A stretch of 64,000 bases of DNA from an uncultured Christensenella sp. (GTDB taxonomy: Bacteria; Bacillota; Clostridia; Christensenellales; Borkfalkiaceae): NCBI GenBank assembly GCA_910585705.1, contig CAJUER010000001.1, positions 306,651 to 370,650 on the forward strand, in the 5' to 3' direction. Position numbers and translations under genes: made by a program. A model generated the notes under the pieces. That model did no database searches. It saw nothing but the letters and a program-made list of their open reading frames with translations, and was not told the DNA's origin. Positions 34,973-43,525 of this stretch are shown here, in pieces; the stretch's first letter is position 1; each line of letters begins with the position of its first letter.

Positions 34973-35868
34973 GGGTAATTTTCAGAGAAAGCGACCACAC
35001 CTACTGGCTCGGCGATAAGCAACTCATCAGCGTAACGCAGCTCTTAAAAAAGCACGGATTGGCGACCAACTATACGGGCGTAAGCGAGGAAGTGCTGGAA
35101 AAAGCGGCGAACAAAGGAGCTCTGATTCATAAGGAAATCGAGGACTATATCAAGACGGGCGCGGTCGGTTTTACCTCCGAACTTTCGGACTATATTGACA
35201 TAACCGCAGAGCTGGGCTTCGCAGCGGAGGACAGCGAGATTATTCTCCCGGCGGGAGAAATTCCCGAGGACAAAGTGGGCGAATACTTCTACGCGGGAAC
35301 GGCAGACCTTATCGGCAAGATAGGCGACGGATACGTGCTGGCGGACTTAAAGACTACCGCAAAGGTAGACAAGCGCGCCTACGCGTGGCAGCTCGCGCTG
35401 TACGAGCGTTTGTGCGGAGTGAAATTCGACAGCCTTTACATTTTCCACCTCGGTAAAAATTCAAAGGCAATTCAAATCGAGCGCATATCCGACGCAGAGG
35501 TTGACCGCTTGTTTGAATGCGAGCGCAACGGAGAGATTTACTCCGAGCCGGGGCTTGTCATAGCCAACGAACTGCTGGCAAGGGCGCAGGAGGCGGAGTT
35601 TGAACTCAAACGCGCAGAGGAAGTCAAGAAAGAGGCGGAAGCGACCGCGAAAGAGTACAGACAGAAGCTGTACGAGGCTATGCAGCGGCAGAATGTTTCA
35701 AGCTGGGAAACCGCTGACAAATCTATGCTTATAACCTGCGTCGCGCCCTCCGTGAAAACGAGCATTGACAGCACGAAGCTCAAAAAGGAAATGCCCGAAA
35801 TTGCGGAGAAATACAGCAAGACCTCAATCGTCAGCGGGTACGTTAAAATCACAATTCGGGAGGCGTAA
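34969..35868 (+). CDS. PD-(D/E)XK exonuclease, RecB/Cas4-like
   Basis: 299 residues from a GTG start overlapping the erf stop by 4 nt; GGGGGAG precedes it. Motifs: HKEIEDYI, the metal-binding FYAGTADLIG then YVLADLKTTAKVDK (D...D-x-K) and AYAWQLALYE (QxxxY motif). The tail is a helical VKKEAEATAKEYRQK segment. This is the nuclease partner of the annealing protein. Confidence 0.92.
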   Translation: MRVIFRESDHTYWLGDKQLISVTQLLKKHGLATNYTGVSEEVLEKAANKGALIHKEIEDYIKTGAVGFTSELSDYIDITAELGFAAEDSEIILPAGEIPEDKVGEYFYAGTADLIGKIGDGYVLADLKTTAKVDKRAYAWQLALYERLCGVKFDSLYIFHLGKNSKAIQIERISDAEVDRLFECERNGEIYSEPGLVIANELLARAQEAEFELKRAEEVKKEAEATAKEYRQKLYEAMQRQNVSSWETADKSMLITCVAPSVKTSIDSTKLKKEMPEIAEKYSKTSIVSGYVKITIREA

Positions 35869-35870
35869 GA

Positions 35871-36458
35871 GTGGCAAAGGACATCGGCGAAATAGAGTGC
35901 AAACTCGAAAACTGCTTGACAGACGCGGACGGTTCGCTCGTGGTCTCTCTGCGGGTCGCAAAGGACGAAACCTACACCGCAAAGCAGATTGTCGCAAAAA
36001 TACGCGCGGGGCTTGCAAGCGGCAAGGAACGGCTCAAAGCGGCGTTTTGCTGGTGGAGAGAAAAGCGAAGCCTCAACGCAAACAGTTATTTTCACGTACT
36101 CGTGAATAAGATTGCAAAAGCGATGAATCTATCGGAGGAAGAAGTCAAAACCAAAATGGTGCTTGACTACGGCACGATAGCGACGGAGGGCGGGGAGCGA
36201 ATAATCGTCGCCCTCCCCAAAAACGTGGACGTCAAAGACTTCTATCCGTATGCTAAATGGATAGGCGATTTCTCCGCGAAGAACAACCGACAGTACAGTC
36301 AATATGTTTTCTACAAGCAGACCCACACGCTCGACAAAGCGGAAATGGCGCAGCTTATAGAGGGTGTAATTTGGGAGGCGCAGGAGCTGGGAATTGAGAC
36401 GCGAACCCCCGATGAACTGGCAAGCCTCATCGAGAATTGGGAGGGCTTCCGTGAATAA
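35871..36458 (+). CDS. NinB-like phage recombination protein
   Basis: 195 residues from a GTG start 2 nt after the nuclease. The central KRSLNANSYFHVLVNKIA and KTKMVLDYGTIA match a domain found in Clostridial and Staphylococcal phage proteins annotated as HNHc nuclease or NinB-like. The last 8 nt overlap the HNH gene, which in other phages can be the C-terminal half of the same polypeptide. Confidence 0.75.
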   Translation: MAKDIGEIECKLENCLTDADGSLVVSLRVAKDETYTAKQIVAKIRAGLASGKERLKAAFCWWREKRSLNANSYFHVLVNKIAKAMNLSEEEVKTKMVLDYGTIATEGGERIIVALPKNVDVKDFYPYAKWIGDFSAKNNRQYSQYVFYKQTHTLDKAEMAQLIEGVIWEAQELGIETRTPDELASLIENWEGFRE

Positions 36459-36747
36459 GAGAACGAAAGCACTTGCAATCAGCCAAGCGGTTAAAGCAAA
36501 AGTATTCAGACGCGACAACGGGCTGTGTATTCTGTGCGGGAGGGCTGGACTGCCCGAGGCGCACTACATACCCCGCTCACAAGGCGGTCTCGGCATAGAA
36601 CAAAACATTGTTACCCTCTGCCGATTCTGCCATAACAAGCTCGACCAAACAACCGAAAGAGGCGAACTGCTCGAAAGAGTAAAAGAACACCTCGACTTAT
36701 GGTATCCGGGTTTTCTTGATACCGACCGAAAATATAAAAAAGAATAG
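36451..36747 (+). CDS. HNH endonuclease
   Basis: 98 residues starting at GTG 36451. Zinc and HNH residues: CILCGRAGLPEAHYIPRSQGG then LCRFCHNKLD. The start choice is supported by the 8-nt overlap with the upstream gene; the open frame extends 19 codons further into it. Probably processes recombination intermediates or acts with the NinB-like protein. Confidence 0.88.
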   Translation: MNKRTKALAISQAVKAKVFRRDNGLCILCGRAGLPEAHYIPRSQGGLGIEQNIVTLCRFCHNKLDQTTERGELLERVKEHLDLWYPGFLDTDRKYKKE

Positions 36748-36759
36748 GAGCGAAAAGCT

Positions 36760-37191
36760 ATGAACAAATGGATAGGAATAGGCAATTTGACACGCGACCC
36801 CGAGCTTGCGGAAACCCCGAACGGTGTCGCGGTCTGCAAATTCACTCTTGCTGTAAACCGTAATTTTACAAACGCGAACGGCGACAGGGAGTGCGACTTC
36901 ATCAATGTGGTTGCGTGGCGGAAGCTGGCGGAAAATTGCTACGACTTTTTAAGCAAAGGTAAAAAGGCTTGCGTGGTCGGCAGCTTGCAGACGCGCAGCT
37001 ACAACGACAGCAACGGCGAAAAGAAATACGTTACCGAGATAATGGCGGACGAGGTGGAATTTTTAAGCCCGAAAGACGAGGACAACCACCAGTCGCAAAG
37101 ACAGCCCGAGAGGGGCGGACAACGTGGCGGACAGCAACGCAGGAGACCCGCCCTGCAAGAGTTAGACGATGACGGGGATATTCCATTTTAA
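36760..37191 (+). CDS. ssb: Single-stranded DNA-binding protein
   Basis: 143 residues. OB fold (WIGIGNLTRDPELAETPNGV; FINVVAWRKLAENC) and an acidic C-terminal tail ending DDDGDIPF, which recruits partner proteins. A Q/R/G-rich linker lies between. Phage copy, in the recombination-replication block. Confidence 0.96.
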   Translation: MNKWIGIGNLTRDPELAETPNGVAVCKFTLAVNRNFTNANGDRECDFINVVAWRKLAENCYDFLSKGKKACVVGSLQTRSYNDSNGEKKYVTEIMADEVEFLSPKDEDNHQSQRQPERGGQRGGQQRRRPALQELDDDGDIPF

Positions 37192-37200
37192 GGGGGAGTT

Positions 37201-37410
37201 ATGACAAAAAGCACAATGACGACCGAGGAAGTAATCGCGGAAATTGAAGCGTTGAGACATTCCCCATACGTCAAACTCGCAAAGGACGCGGAAAACAAGG
37301 CTCTGCGCCAGCGGCTTTATCAGCTCCGCTCCTTGGATAAGCGCGGGAGAAAAATTGCCGAAGTGCTGGGGGTAAAGATAGAACCCGACCCCCCCAAAGG
37401 GGGCGGCTGA
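37201..37410 (+). CDS. Hypothetical phage early protein
   Basis: 69 residues; SD GGGGGAG. Contains LRQRLYQLRSLDKRGRKIAEVLG, a basic helical stretch. No family recognised. Placed between ssb and the replisome organiser. Confidence 0.7.
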   Translation: MTKSTMTTEEVIAEIEALRHSPYVKLAKDAENKALRQRLYQLRSLDKRGRKIAEVLGVKIEPDPPKGGG

Positions 37411-37411
37411 T

Positions 37412-38101
37412 ATGGCAGAGCGCAGAATGTTTGCAAAAACTATTATCGACAGCGACGCATTTCTTGATATGCCGTTATCGGCGCAAGCCCTATATTTCCA
37501 CCTTTCAATGAGAGCGGACGATGAGGGCTTTCTCGGAAACCCGAAGCGCATACGTTCAATGATTGGTGCAAGCGAGGACGACTACAAACTATTGATTGTA
37601 AAAAGATTTATTCTCGTATTCCCAAGCGGAATTACAGTCATTCGGCATTGGAGAATACACAACCTTATCCAAAAAGATAGGTTCAAGGAAACGACCTATA
37701 TCGAGGAAAAATCTATGCTCTCTCTTGACGGAAAAAAAGCCTACACGGAGCGCGTGGAAACAGAATGTATCCAAAGCGGTAACAGTTTGGATACACAGTA
37801 TAGGTTAGGAGAGGGAAGTGTAGGAAAGGGTAGGATAGGAGAGAGAGGGAGTGCCGATACCGGCACCGCTCCCCCGAAACGCTTCGAGAAACCTACCGTT
37901 GAGGAAATTGCCAAATACTGCGAGGAGCGACAAAACGGCATTAACCCGCAACAGTTCTTTGACTTCTATGAGAGTAAGGGCTGGAAAGTCGGCAGAGAGC
38001 CGATGAAAGATTGGAGGGCGTGTGTCAGAACGTGGGAAACCCGAGAGGGCGAAAAACCCGCGAAGCCCGTCCCTAATTCAAAGTACAACAGGGAGGACTA
38101 A
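37412..38101 (+). CDS. Phage replisome organiser (DnaD-like N-terminal winged helix)
   Basis: 229 residues. The N-terminal winged-helix typical of Firmicute phage replication initiators is clear: MFAKTIIDSDAFLDMP then LSAQALYFHLSMRADDEGF. A flexible low-complexity middle (about 125-150) precedes a C-terminal helical part with EFYESKGWK-like FYESKGWKVGREPMKDWRA. It binds the phage origin and recruits the loader encoded next (TAATG overlap). Confidence 0.88.
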   Translation: MAERRMFAKTIIDSDAFLDMPLSAQALYFHLSMRADDEGFLGNPKRIRSMIGASEDDYKLLIVKRFILVFPSGITVIRHWRIHNLIQKDRFKETTYIEEKSMLSLDGKKAYTERVETECIQSGNSLDTQYRLGEGSVGKGRIGERGSADTGTAPPKRFEKPTVEEIAKYCEERQNGINPQQFFDFYESKGWKVGREPMKDWRACVRTWETREGEKPAKPVPNSKYNRED

Positions 38102-38973
38102 TGTTCACGACGTTAAAGGAATTGATACGGCAGCTTGCCAACGGCACAATTCAAATGCGGGACGATGAATATATCGGAGACGACGGTATTGCTTACTGTA
38201 AGGCTTGCAAAACTCCGCGCTTCTATGTTTCGGAGGATAAGCAATTTACAGCCCGTTGCGCTTGCAAGTGTCAAGCCGAGGAAGCAGAGCGCAGAGAGAA
38301 AGAAGAAAAGCGAAAAAAGCATATTGAGGAATTCAACAAACGCAAGTCGCTTTCACTGCTCGGCGCGCGATACAAAAATGTTATGTTTGAAAATGCGGTC
38401 ATTACGGATAATAACCGCGCCGTGTATGAGAAGTGTACAAATTACGTGAACCACTCAAAGGAAGCGCGAGAGAACAATATCGGGCTTTACATACACGGAG
38501 ATAATTCCTCGGGTAAAACCTATTTAACGGCGTGTATCTGTAACGAGCTTTTATGGAAAGGCTGGCAGTGCGTTTATACAAACCTTGCAACCATTCTGAA
38601 TGAAATACGAAGCAGTTACGACGGGAATGGAGCAGGCGAGTGTGAGCTTCTTAACCGACTGACCTTTTACGACTTCGCTTTTATTGACGACCTCGGGAAA
38701 GAGTTTATCGGCAGAGAGTTTAAGCCCAGTTCCGTGAAGTGGGCGGAGGAAAAGCTGTTTGAAATAATCAACGCGAGATATAACGCGCAAAAGCCGACGA
38801 TATTTTCCTCGAATTATACAATCAGCGACCTTGCAAACATTCTCGGTCTCGATAAGGCGATAATCGAGCGCATAGATGAAATGGCTACAAGGGTCATCAA
38901 ATTAGAGGGCGACGACTTCCGACAGCTCGCCCGCAAGGAAAAAAGCGACCTTGCAAAGAAGCTCGGAATCTAA
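38101..38973 (+). CDS. DnaC/DnaI-like helicase loader ATPase
   Basis: 290 residues. An N-terminal zinc motif (CKACKTP, then CACKC) and an AAA+ core: Walker A GDNSSGKT (residues 133-140), Walker B FAFIDDLG (about 193-199), and SNYTISDL sensor region. It loads the replicative helicase with the upstream replisome organiser. It shares a 1-nt overlap with that gene. Confidence 0.9.
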   Translation: MFTTLKELIRQLANGTIQMRDDEYIGDDGIAYCKACKTPRFYVSEDKQFTARCACKCQAEEAERREKEEKRKKHIEEFNKRKSLSLLGARYKNVMFENAVITDNNRAVYEKCTNYVNHSKEARENNIGLYIHGDNSSGKTYLTACICNELLWKGWQCVYTNLATILNEIRSSYDGNGAGECELLNRLTFYDFAFIDDLGKEFIGREFKPSSVKWAEEKLFEIINARYNAQKPTIFSSNYTISDLANILGLDKAIIERIDEMATRVIKLEGDDFRQLARKEKSDLAKKLGI

Positions 38974-38998
38974 AACAAAACCGGGAGGCATACCAAAA

Positions 38999-40234
38999 AT
39001 GAAAAAGACCAACAGCACACAATTAAGGGGCAAGGTGGAGGTTGAAATCGGCGGAGTAAAATACTGTGGCATTATCGACTTGAAGCCCGTAAACGAAAAA
39101 GCAAAGCGCGGAGAATATCCCGTGTGGGGCGTAAGAATTGACCGTGTGAACGCGCACCCCGAAACGGCGGTCGAGTACATAGGCGACGCAGAGGGGTACA
39201 CCCCCGCAAACGGTAAGGACGCGGGAAGCTGGGCGGACAACCCTATTTTTGCAAAGATAAAGCCGTGCATTATGAAAGACGGGGAAGTGGTTGCGTACCT
39301 TAACCCCGACAACTTCAACCTTTTGGCGGACGGACAGCCCGCAGCTTTACGCGGATACTTCGACACGATGATAGAGTTCGGCAAAATGTTCTACCGCATA
39401 AGCAAAGACGAACATTACACCTATGTGGAAGTTACGGACAGCGAGAAATCGCTCGCGGACGGGTTCACTGACTACGCATTCAGTTATAAGGGCAAGGTGC
39501 GCGATAAGTTTTATATTGGTGCGTATTTGGGGCATATCGACCGCGAGGGTAAGCTCCGCTCGGTAGTCGGACAGATACCCGACGGAGACAAAACACTCGG
39601 CGCATTCAGAGCCGCAGCGCAAAAGAATGGCGACGGGTACGAAATTCTTCCGTTCAATAAATTGACGCTCTTGCAAGTGCTGTATTTAATACGTTACAAG
39701 AGCCTTGACAGCCAAACCGCACTCGGCAAAGGTTTAACGGATAGCGCAGAATACGGGCGCACGGGCGACACAGACGGAAAGGGCTTGTATTACGGCGAGC
39801 AGGACGCAGAGACCCGCGTTAAGTGCCACGGCATAGAGGACTTCTTCGGGAACAAATTGCAGTGGGTTGACGGTTTTATTACAAACAACAAAATTGCAAT
39901 TTCAGACGGAAATTTTAACGACAAGGGCGAGGGATACAGAACAGTTGCAGACTTGCCGAAAAGTATATACGGCATAATGACCGACATATACGGCGACAAC
40001 CTCCTCGGCTTCGTTCCGAAAGAAGCGGACGACGACGCAGACCCGGGAAAAGAATATTTCTGTAACTATGCGTCCACTTGGACGGACAGTACCGTCTTTC
40101 TCCCTTGTTTCGGGGGTGGTCGCGGCTACGGTTCGACTGCGGGGGCTTTCTTTTTCTATTGCTTTTCTGCGTCGCGTGCGCATGCGAGTATCGGCGCGCG
40201 CTTAGTTTTTTGTGGTAAAGAGGAGAGAAGATGA
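38999..40234 (+). CDS. C-type-lectin-fold variable protein, DGR-target-like
   Basis: 411 residues from ATG 38999 (SD GGGAGG; the open frame starts 48 nt earlier). An N-terminal module contains YPVWGVRIDRVNAHPETAVEY, seen in phage lectin-like fibre proteins. The C-terminal half has the formylglycine-enzyme-like/C-type-lectin core CHGIEDFFGNKLQWVDG and ends GSTAGAFFFYCFSASRA followed by SIGARLVF, the layout of diversity-generating retroelement variable proteins. Codons 40094-40186 contain only 4 A in 93 nt, as expected when template adenines have been replaced. It is in the replication block, not by the tail genes. No reverse transcriptase or template repeat is visible. Alternative: a lectin-like protein without active diversification. 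Confidence 0.8.
   Translation: MKKTNSTQLRGKVEVEIGGVKYCGIIDLKPVNEKAKRGEYPVWGVRIDRVNAHPETAVEYIGDAEGYTPANGKDAGSWADNPIFAKIKPCIMKDGEVVAYLNPDNFNLLADGQPAALRGYFDTMIEFGKMFYRISKDEHYTYVEVTDSEKSLADGFTDYAFSYKGKVRDKFYIGAYLGHIDREGKLRSVVGQIPDGDKTLGAFRAAAQKNGDGYEILPFNKLTLLQVLYLIRYKSLDSQTALGKGLTDSAEYGRTGDTDGKGLYYGEQDAETRVKCHGIEDFFGNKLQWVDGFITNNKIAISDGNFNDKGEGYRTVADLPKSIYGIMTDIYGDNLLGFVPKEADDDADPGKEYFCNYASTWTDSTVFLPCFGGGRGYGSTAGAFFFYCFSASRAHASIGARLVFCGKEERR
40094..40186 (+). other. Candidate DGR variable region
   Basis: Adenine is nearly absent (4 of 93 bases) while G, C and T are abundant, and the codons with non-conserved residues sit at alternating positions in the lectin ligand loop (GGRGYGST, FYCFSASRAHA). 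The following conserved 3' segment (ATCGGCGCGCGC, 40190-40201) would be the place of the IMH-type mark. Basis is composition and fold; no paired template was found in the window. Confidence 0.6.
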
Positions 40235-42099
40235 GCGGATACCAAGACAATTTGTTGAATGAACTTATTGTTGATAATTTCGCGGGAGGAGGCGGGGCAA
40301 GCGTCGGAATCGAGCTTGCCGTTGGTCGCCCCGTGGATATAGCCGTAAACCACGACGCAGACGCTATCGCTATGCACAAAGTAAACCACCCTTTTACAAG
40401 GCACTATCAAGAGGACGTTTTCGTTATAGAGCCGGAAAAGGTTACGGGCGGCAGACCCGTCGGCATAGCGTGGTTTTCTCCCGACTGTAAACATTTCAGC
40501 AAAGCAAAAGGCGGAAAGCCCGTAGACAAGAAAGTGCGCGGTCTTTCGTGGGTAATTTTGAAATGGGCTTTATCGAAAGTTGCTCCCCGACGCATTTTTA
40601 TGGAAAACGTCGAAGAAATACAGACGTGGGGTCCACTCATTGAAGTTGACGGAAAAATGCGTCCCGACCCCGCGCGGGAGGGGGAGACGTTCAACGGCTT
40701 TATATCTATGCTTACAACAGGGATAAGCGACCAACACCCCGCATTTTTAGAGGCTTGTGAGTTTCTGAAAATAGAACCAAGCGGAGAGCAGGGGCAGCGT
40801 TTGGCGGCGGGGCTTGGATATAAAGTTGCATTCAAGGTGCTGAAAGCCTGCGACTACGACGCACCGACCATTCGCAAACGCTTCTATCTCGTTGCGAGAA
40901 ACGACGGGAAACCTATAATTTTCCCTGCGCCTACAAACGGCAATAAAAAGGGCTTGCAACCGTACAGAACCGCCGCCGAATGTATTGACTGGTCTATCCC
41001 TTGCCCGTCGATATTCGGGCGCAAGAAAGAACTTGCGGTTAATACGCAGAGAAGAATTGCTCGCGGTCTCGATAAGTTTGTAATCAAAAACCCGCAGCCC
41101 TACATAATGAGCAACAACACCAACAACGTGCCGCATTCCACCGAAGAACCACTCCCGACCGTAACAACAGGGAATAGGAATTTTTTATGCAGTCCGTCGT
41201 TGATTCAGTATCATTCGGAACAGTCAAAAAAAGAGGTGCGCGGTCAAAAAGCAGACGAGCCGATTATGACGATAGACGGGTCTCCGAGGTATGCCATTAA
41301 CGCGTGTTACATTTCAAAGTATTTCAGCGGCGAAAAACAGGCGGGTGCAGACGCGGCAGAGCCTCTACCGACTGTTACAGGAGTAGACCACAATGCGGCG
41401 GTTGTCGTGCATTTGTCGAGCCGATACGGGGACGGAAAAGACGGGCGCGGTAGTTCGTTAGACCAGCCCGCCCCGACCGTAACCGGGACAAATCACACGC
41501 ATACTGTTGCCGCAAATATCGTTCACTACTACGGAGGCGCAGACCACGCAAGCAAAGCCGACAGTCCGTTGCCAACGGTAACGACACTACCGAGACATTA
41601 TCTTACAGAGAGCCATTTGTGCGTTCTGCGTAAGAATATGGACTGTAAGTCGGTCAACGAGCCTATCGCAACGCTTACAACCTCGGCGGGACATTTCGCG
41701 CAGGTAGTAACCTATCTCCAAAAAATAGACAGTAAACAAGACCTCGGGAAATGGTGCGAGGTGCGAAAGCTCCTCAACGATTACGCGGGATACACCATAG
41801 CCAACGACGAGATTTTAATTATCGAGGTTGACAAAGTTCCATATTTCATATCGGATATTGGAATGCGAATGCTTAAAGCAAAAGAGCTGAAACTCGCGCA
41901 GGGCTTCCCCGCCGATTACATAATCGACATAGAGCCGCATATCGGGAAGAAGTACAGCGAGGCAAAACAAATTGCAAGGCTCGGGAATGCTGTTTGTCCT
42001 CCCGTCGCAACTGCGCTCATCAGAGCGAACTGCGCGGATATGGCGTACAGCAAGCCGTTAAAATCTATAAAGGAGCTAAACGCCGCTATGTGCGGTTAA
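40231..42099 (+). CDS. Cytosine-C5 DNA methyltransferase with six repeated target modules
   Basis: 622 residues, ATGA overlap with the variable protein. Motif I VDNFAGGGGASVGIELA, motif IV WFSPDCKHFSK (Cys 86 is catalytic; the usual PPCQ is SPDC), motif VI MENVEE (124-129), motif VIII about residue 210 (KRFYLVAR), and the C-terminal AKELKLAQGFP then QIARLGNAVCPPVA. Between residues about 305 and 500 there are six imperfect repeats of the type EPLPTVTT followed by variable strands, in the target-recognition region. It likely protects phage DNA from host restriction at several sites (inference). Confidence 0.92.
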   Translation: MSGYQDNLLNELIVDNFAGGGGASVGIELAVGRPVDIAVNHDADAIAMHKVNHPFTRHYQEDVFVIEPEKVTGGRPVGIAWFSPDCKHFSKAKGGKPVDKKVRGLSWVILKWALSKVAPRRIFMENVEEIQTWGPLIEVDGKMRPDPAREGETFNGFISMLTTGISDQHPAFLEACEFLKIEPSGEQGQRLAAGLGYKVAFKVLKACDYDAPTIRKRFYLVARNDGKPIIFPAPTNGNKKGLQPYRTAAECIDWSIPCPSIFGRKKELAVNTQRRIARGLDKFVIKNPQPYIMSNNTNNVPHSTEEPLPTVTTGNRNFLCSPSLIQYHSEQSKKEVRGQKADEPIMTIDGSPRYAINACYISKYFSGEKQAGADAAEPLPTVTGVDHNAAVVVHLSSRYGDGKDGRGSSLDQPAPTVTGTNHTHTVAANIVHYYGGADHASKADSPLPTVTTLPRHYLTESHLCVLRKNMDCKSVNEPIATLTTSAGHFAQVVTYLQKIDSKQDLGKWCEVRKLLNDYAGYTIANDEILIIEVDKVPYFISDIGMRMLKAKELKLAQGFPADYIIDIEPHIGKKYSEAKQIARLGNAVCPPVATALIRANCADMAYSKPLKSIKELNAAMCG

Positions 42100-42103
42100 G
42101 GTT

Positions 42104-42382
42104 ATGAAACAGATTAAACTTTATCACATAGTTAAAATTCAGAGCGCGACTATAAGGCTCTTTGAAGCAGAGGACGACAACTACCCCGACGGGAGAGTGA
42201 TTAAAGCAAACGAGCGCGCCATTAAGCACTGGCTCGACAAGATAACCCCGGACGAAGCGGAGCAGCGCAAAATTTTGGATATTATCGAGCGTCAGAACTG
42301 GAACGCCGAGGACTACACATTCAAGCCGATTTGCGATGAACTTCGCGCGCTCGGATATGAGATTTTGGAGGGCGTAAAGTGA
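42104..42382 (+). CDS. Hypothetical phage accessory protein
   Basis: 92 residues, no recognised family; charged, helical C-terminus. Ends with a GTGA-type overlap on the next gene and opens the chain of small coupled ORFs downstream of the methyltransferase. Confidence 0.7.
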   Translation: MKQIKLYHIVKIQSATIRLFEAEDDNYPDGRVIKANERAIKHWLDKITPDEAEQRKILDIIERQNWNAEDYTFKPICDELRALGYEILEGVK

Positions 42383-42615
42383 AACCGTGTCAAAATCAAT
42401 TCAAGGTGGGCGGTAGATATATCTATGCGTTCGACAACAAAGAAGGGCATACCGAGGCACTCGTTGAGATTGTACGAAAGACCAACTCGTGCGCGATTAT
42501 AAAATTTATCGAGATATACGAGGAACACACCGGAAACGACTTTTTTGCTTACCTACTAAAAATAGGCGGAACAATGGGCGCGAGCTACGGCTTGCTGACC
42601 GAGGCAAAAAAGTGA
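42379..42615 (+). CDS. Hypothetical phage accessory protein
   Basis: 78 residues with a GTG start overlapping the preceding stop by 4 nt. Contains RYIYAFDNKEGHTEALVEIV, probably a small beta domain. No family recognised. Confidence 0.7.
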   Translation: MKPCQNQFKVGGRYIYAFDNKEGHTEALVEIVRKTNSCAIIKFIEIYEEHTGNDFFAYLLKIGGTMGASYGLLTEAKK

Positions 42616-42842
42616 GCGGATACAAATGTACGATAGCGAAGCACGGAAAGGTTGGGGAAATGTCCAGCAAGTATGGATACGACCGAGACGGGTCGCAGTT
42701 CAACGCCGATATGGAAAAGCACCGCGCCCGCACCGAGTATCTATGGACTGAATTCATCGACTTTATAAAGTCGCACGACGCGACACCGCAGGAGTTCCGC
42801 GCTCTGTTTCTTCGCTATTATGAAGAATTTATCCAACAATAA
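42612..42842 (+). CDS. Hypothetical phage accessory protein
   Basis: 76 residues from a GTG at 42612 overlapping the previous stop (GTGA); the open frame extends further upstream but only inside the previous gene. Acidic-basic mixed, ends RYYEEFIQQ. Function unknown. Confidence 0.65.
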   Translation: MSGYKCTIAKHGKVGEMSSKYGYDRDGSQFNADMEKHRARTEYLWTEFIDFIKSHDATPQEFRALFLRYYEEFIQQ

Positions 42843-42855
42843 ACGGAGGCGCAAA

Positions 42856-43095
42856 ATGTTAAAAAGCATTAAAGAAGTTAAGTGTAAGAAATGCGGCGGA
42901 AACAATTTCGGAGTGTCTGTCTTGTATCAAAACATTAGAACCTACAAAGTTTTATCTAATGGAAAGTTAAGCAAGAAATGCACTCTTGAAAAAGATTTAC
43001 CTATGGAATGCGACGCGCTCCTTTGCCTTGATTGTGGCGAACAGATACCATACTGGGGAGAGAACGAAAAGGGCTTTGTCGAGGTGGACGAATGA
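42856..43095 (+). CDS. Zinc-ribbon-like phage protein
   Basis: 79 residues from the ATG with GGAGG upstream. Two CxxC pairs, CKKCGG near the N-terminus and CLDCG near residue 64, form a plausible zinc ribbon. ATGA overlap with the next gene. Confidence 0.72.
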   Translation: MLKSIKEVKCKKCGGNNFGVSVLYQNIRTYKVLSNGKLSKKCTLEKDLPMECDALLCLDCGEQIPYWGENEKGFVEVDE

Positions 43096-43301
43096 AATAT
43101 GTTGATACCCCCTGCGGAAAGGCGGTAATGCCCGCAAGTTTTGAGGAGGAAATCGAGAAGATGACCGACGATGAACTTATAGAAAAACTTATCGAGGACG
43201 AGCGCAAATCGCCCCACGGCTTTATTGACCCGTTCAAATTGCAGTTCGTAAGAGATAGAGGACTATACAGCAAATACCTAAAAGCGAGGGCAAGAAAATG
43301 A
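43092..43301 (+). CDS. Hypothetical phage accessory protein
   Basis: 69 residues from ATG 43092, in ATGA overlap with the zinc-ribbon gene. Contains an acidic helix (EEEIEKMTDDELIEKLIEDE). No family recognised. Confidence 0.68.
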   Translation: MKYVDTPCGKAVMPASFEEEIEKMTDDELIEKLIEDERKSPHGFIDPFKLQFVRDRGLYSKYLKARARK

Positions 43302-43525
43302 AAAAATATGAATATAACGGCAAGATTTACTGCGAGGAAGATTTAAGTTGCGAAATCGACAACTACGGCGGCGATTTGTACGCCTTGTATTTTGCATTAA
43401 AGGCAGATGATAAGGCGCACGAAAACACTGTCTACTACGCAGAACCCGAAAGCAGCAGAGATTACTACGAATCGCCCGAGGAGCTTATCGAGGCGGAGTT
43501 TGGAGATTTGGTGGTAGAAGAATGA
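43298..43525 (+). CDS. Acidic hypothetical phage protein
   Basis: 75 residues, strongly acidic, ATGA overlaps at both ends. Small acidic proteins in phage early regions can be DNA mimics, but nothing in the sequence proves that here. Confidence 0.68.
   Translation: MKKYEYNGKIYCEEDLSCEIDNYGGDLYALYFALKADDKAHENTVYYAEPESSRDYYESPEELIEAEFGDLVVEE

Noticed and set aside
40231..42099. Possible reverse transcriptase near the variable protein
   Set aside because: All frames downstream were read for RT motifs such as YxDD; the gene is a C5 methyltransferase and none of the neighbours looks like RT.
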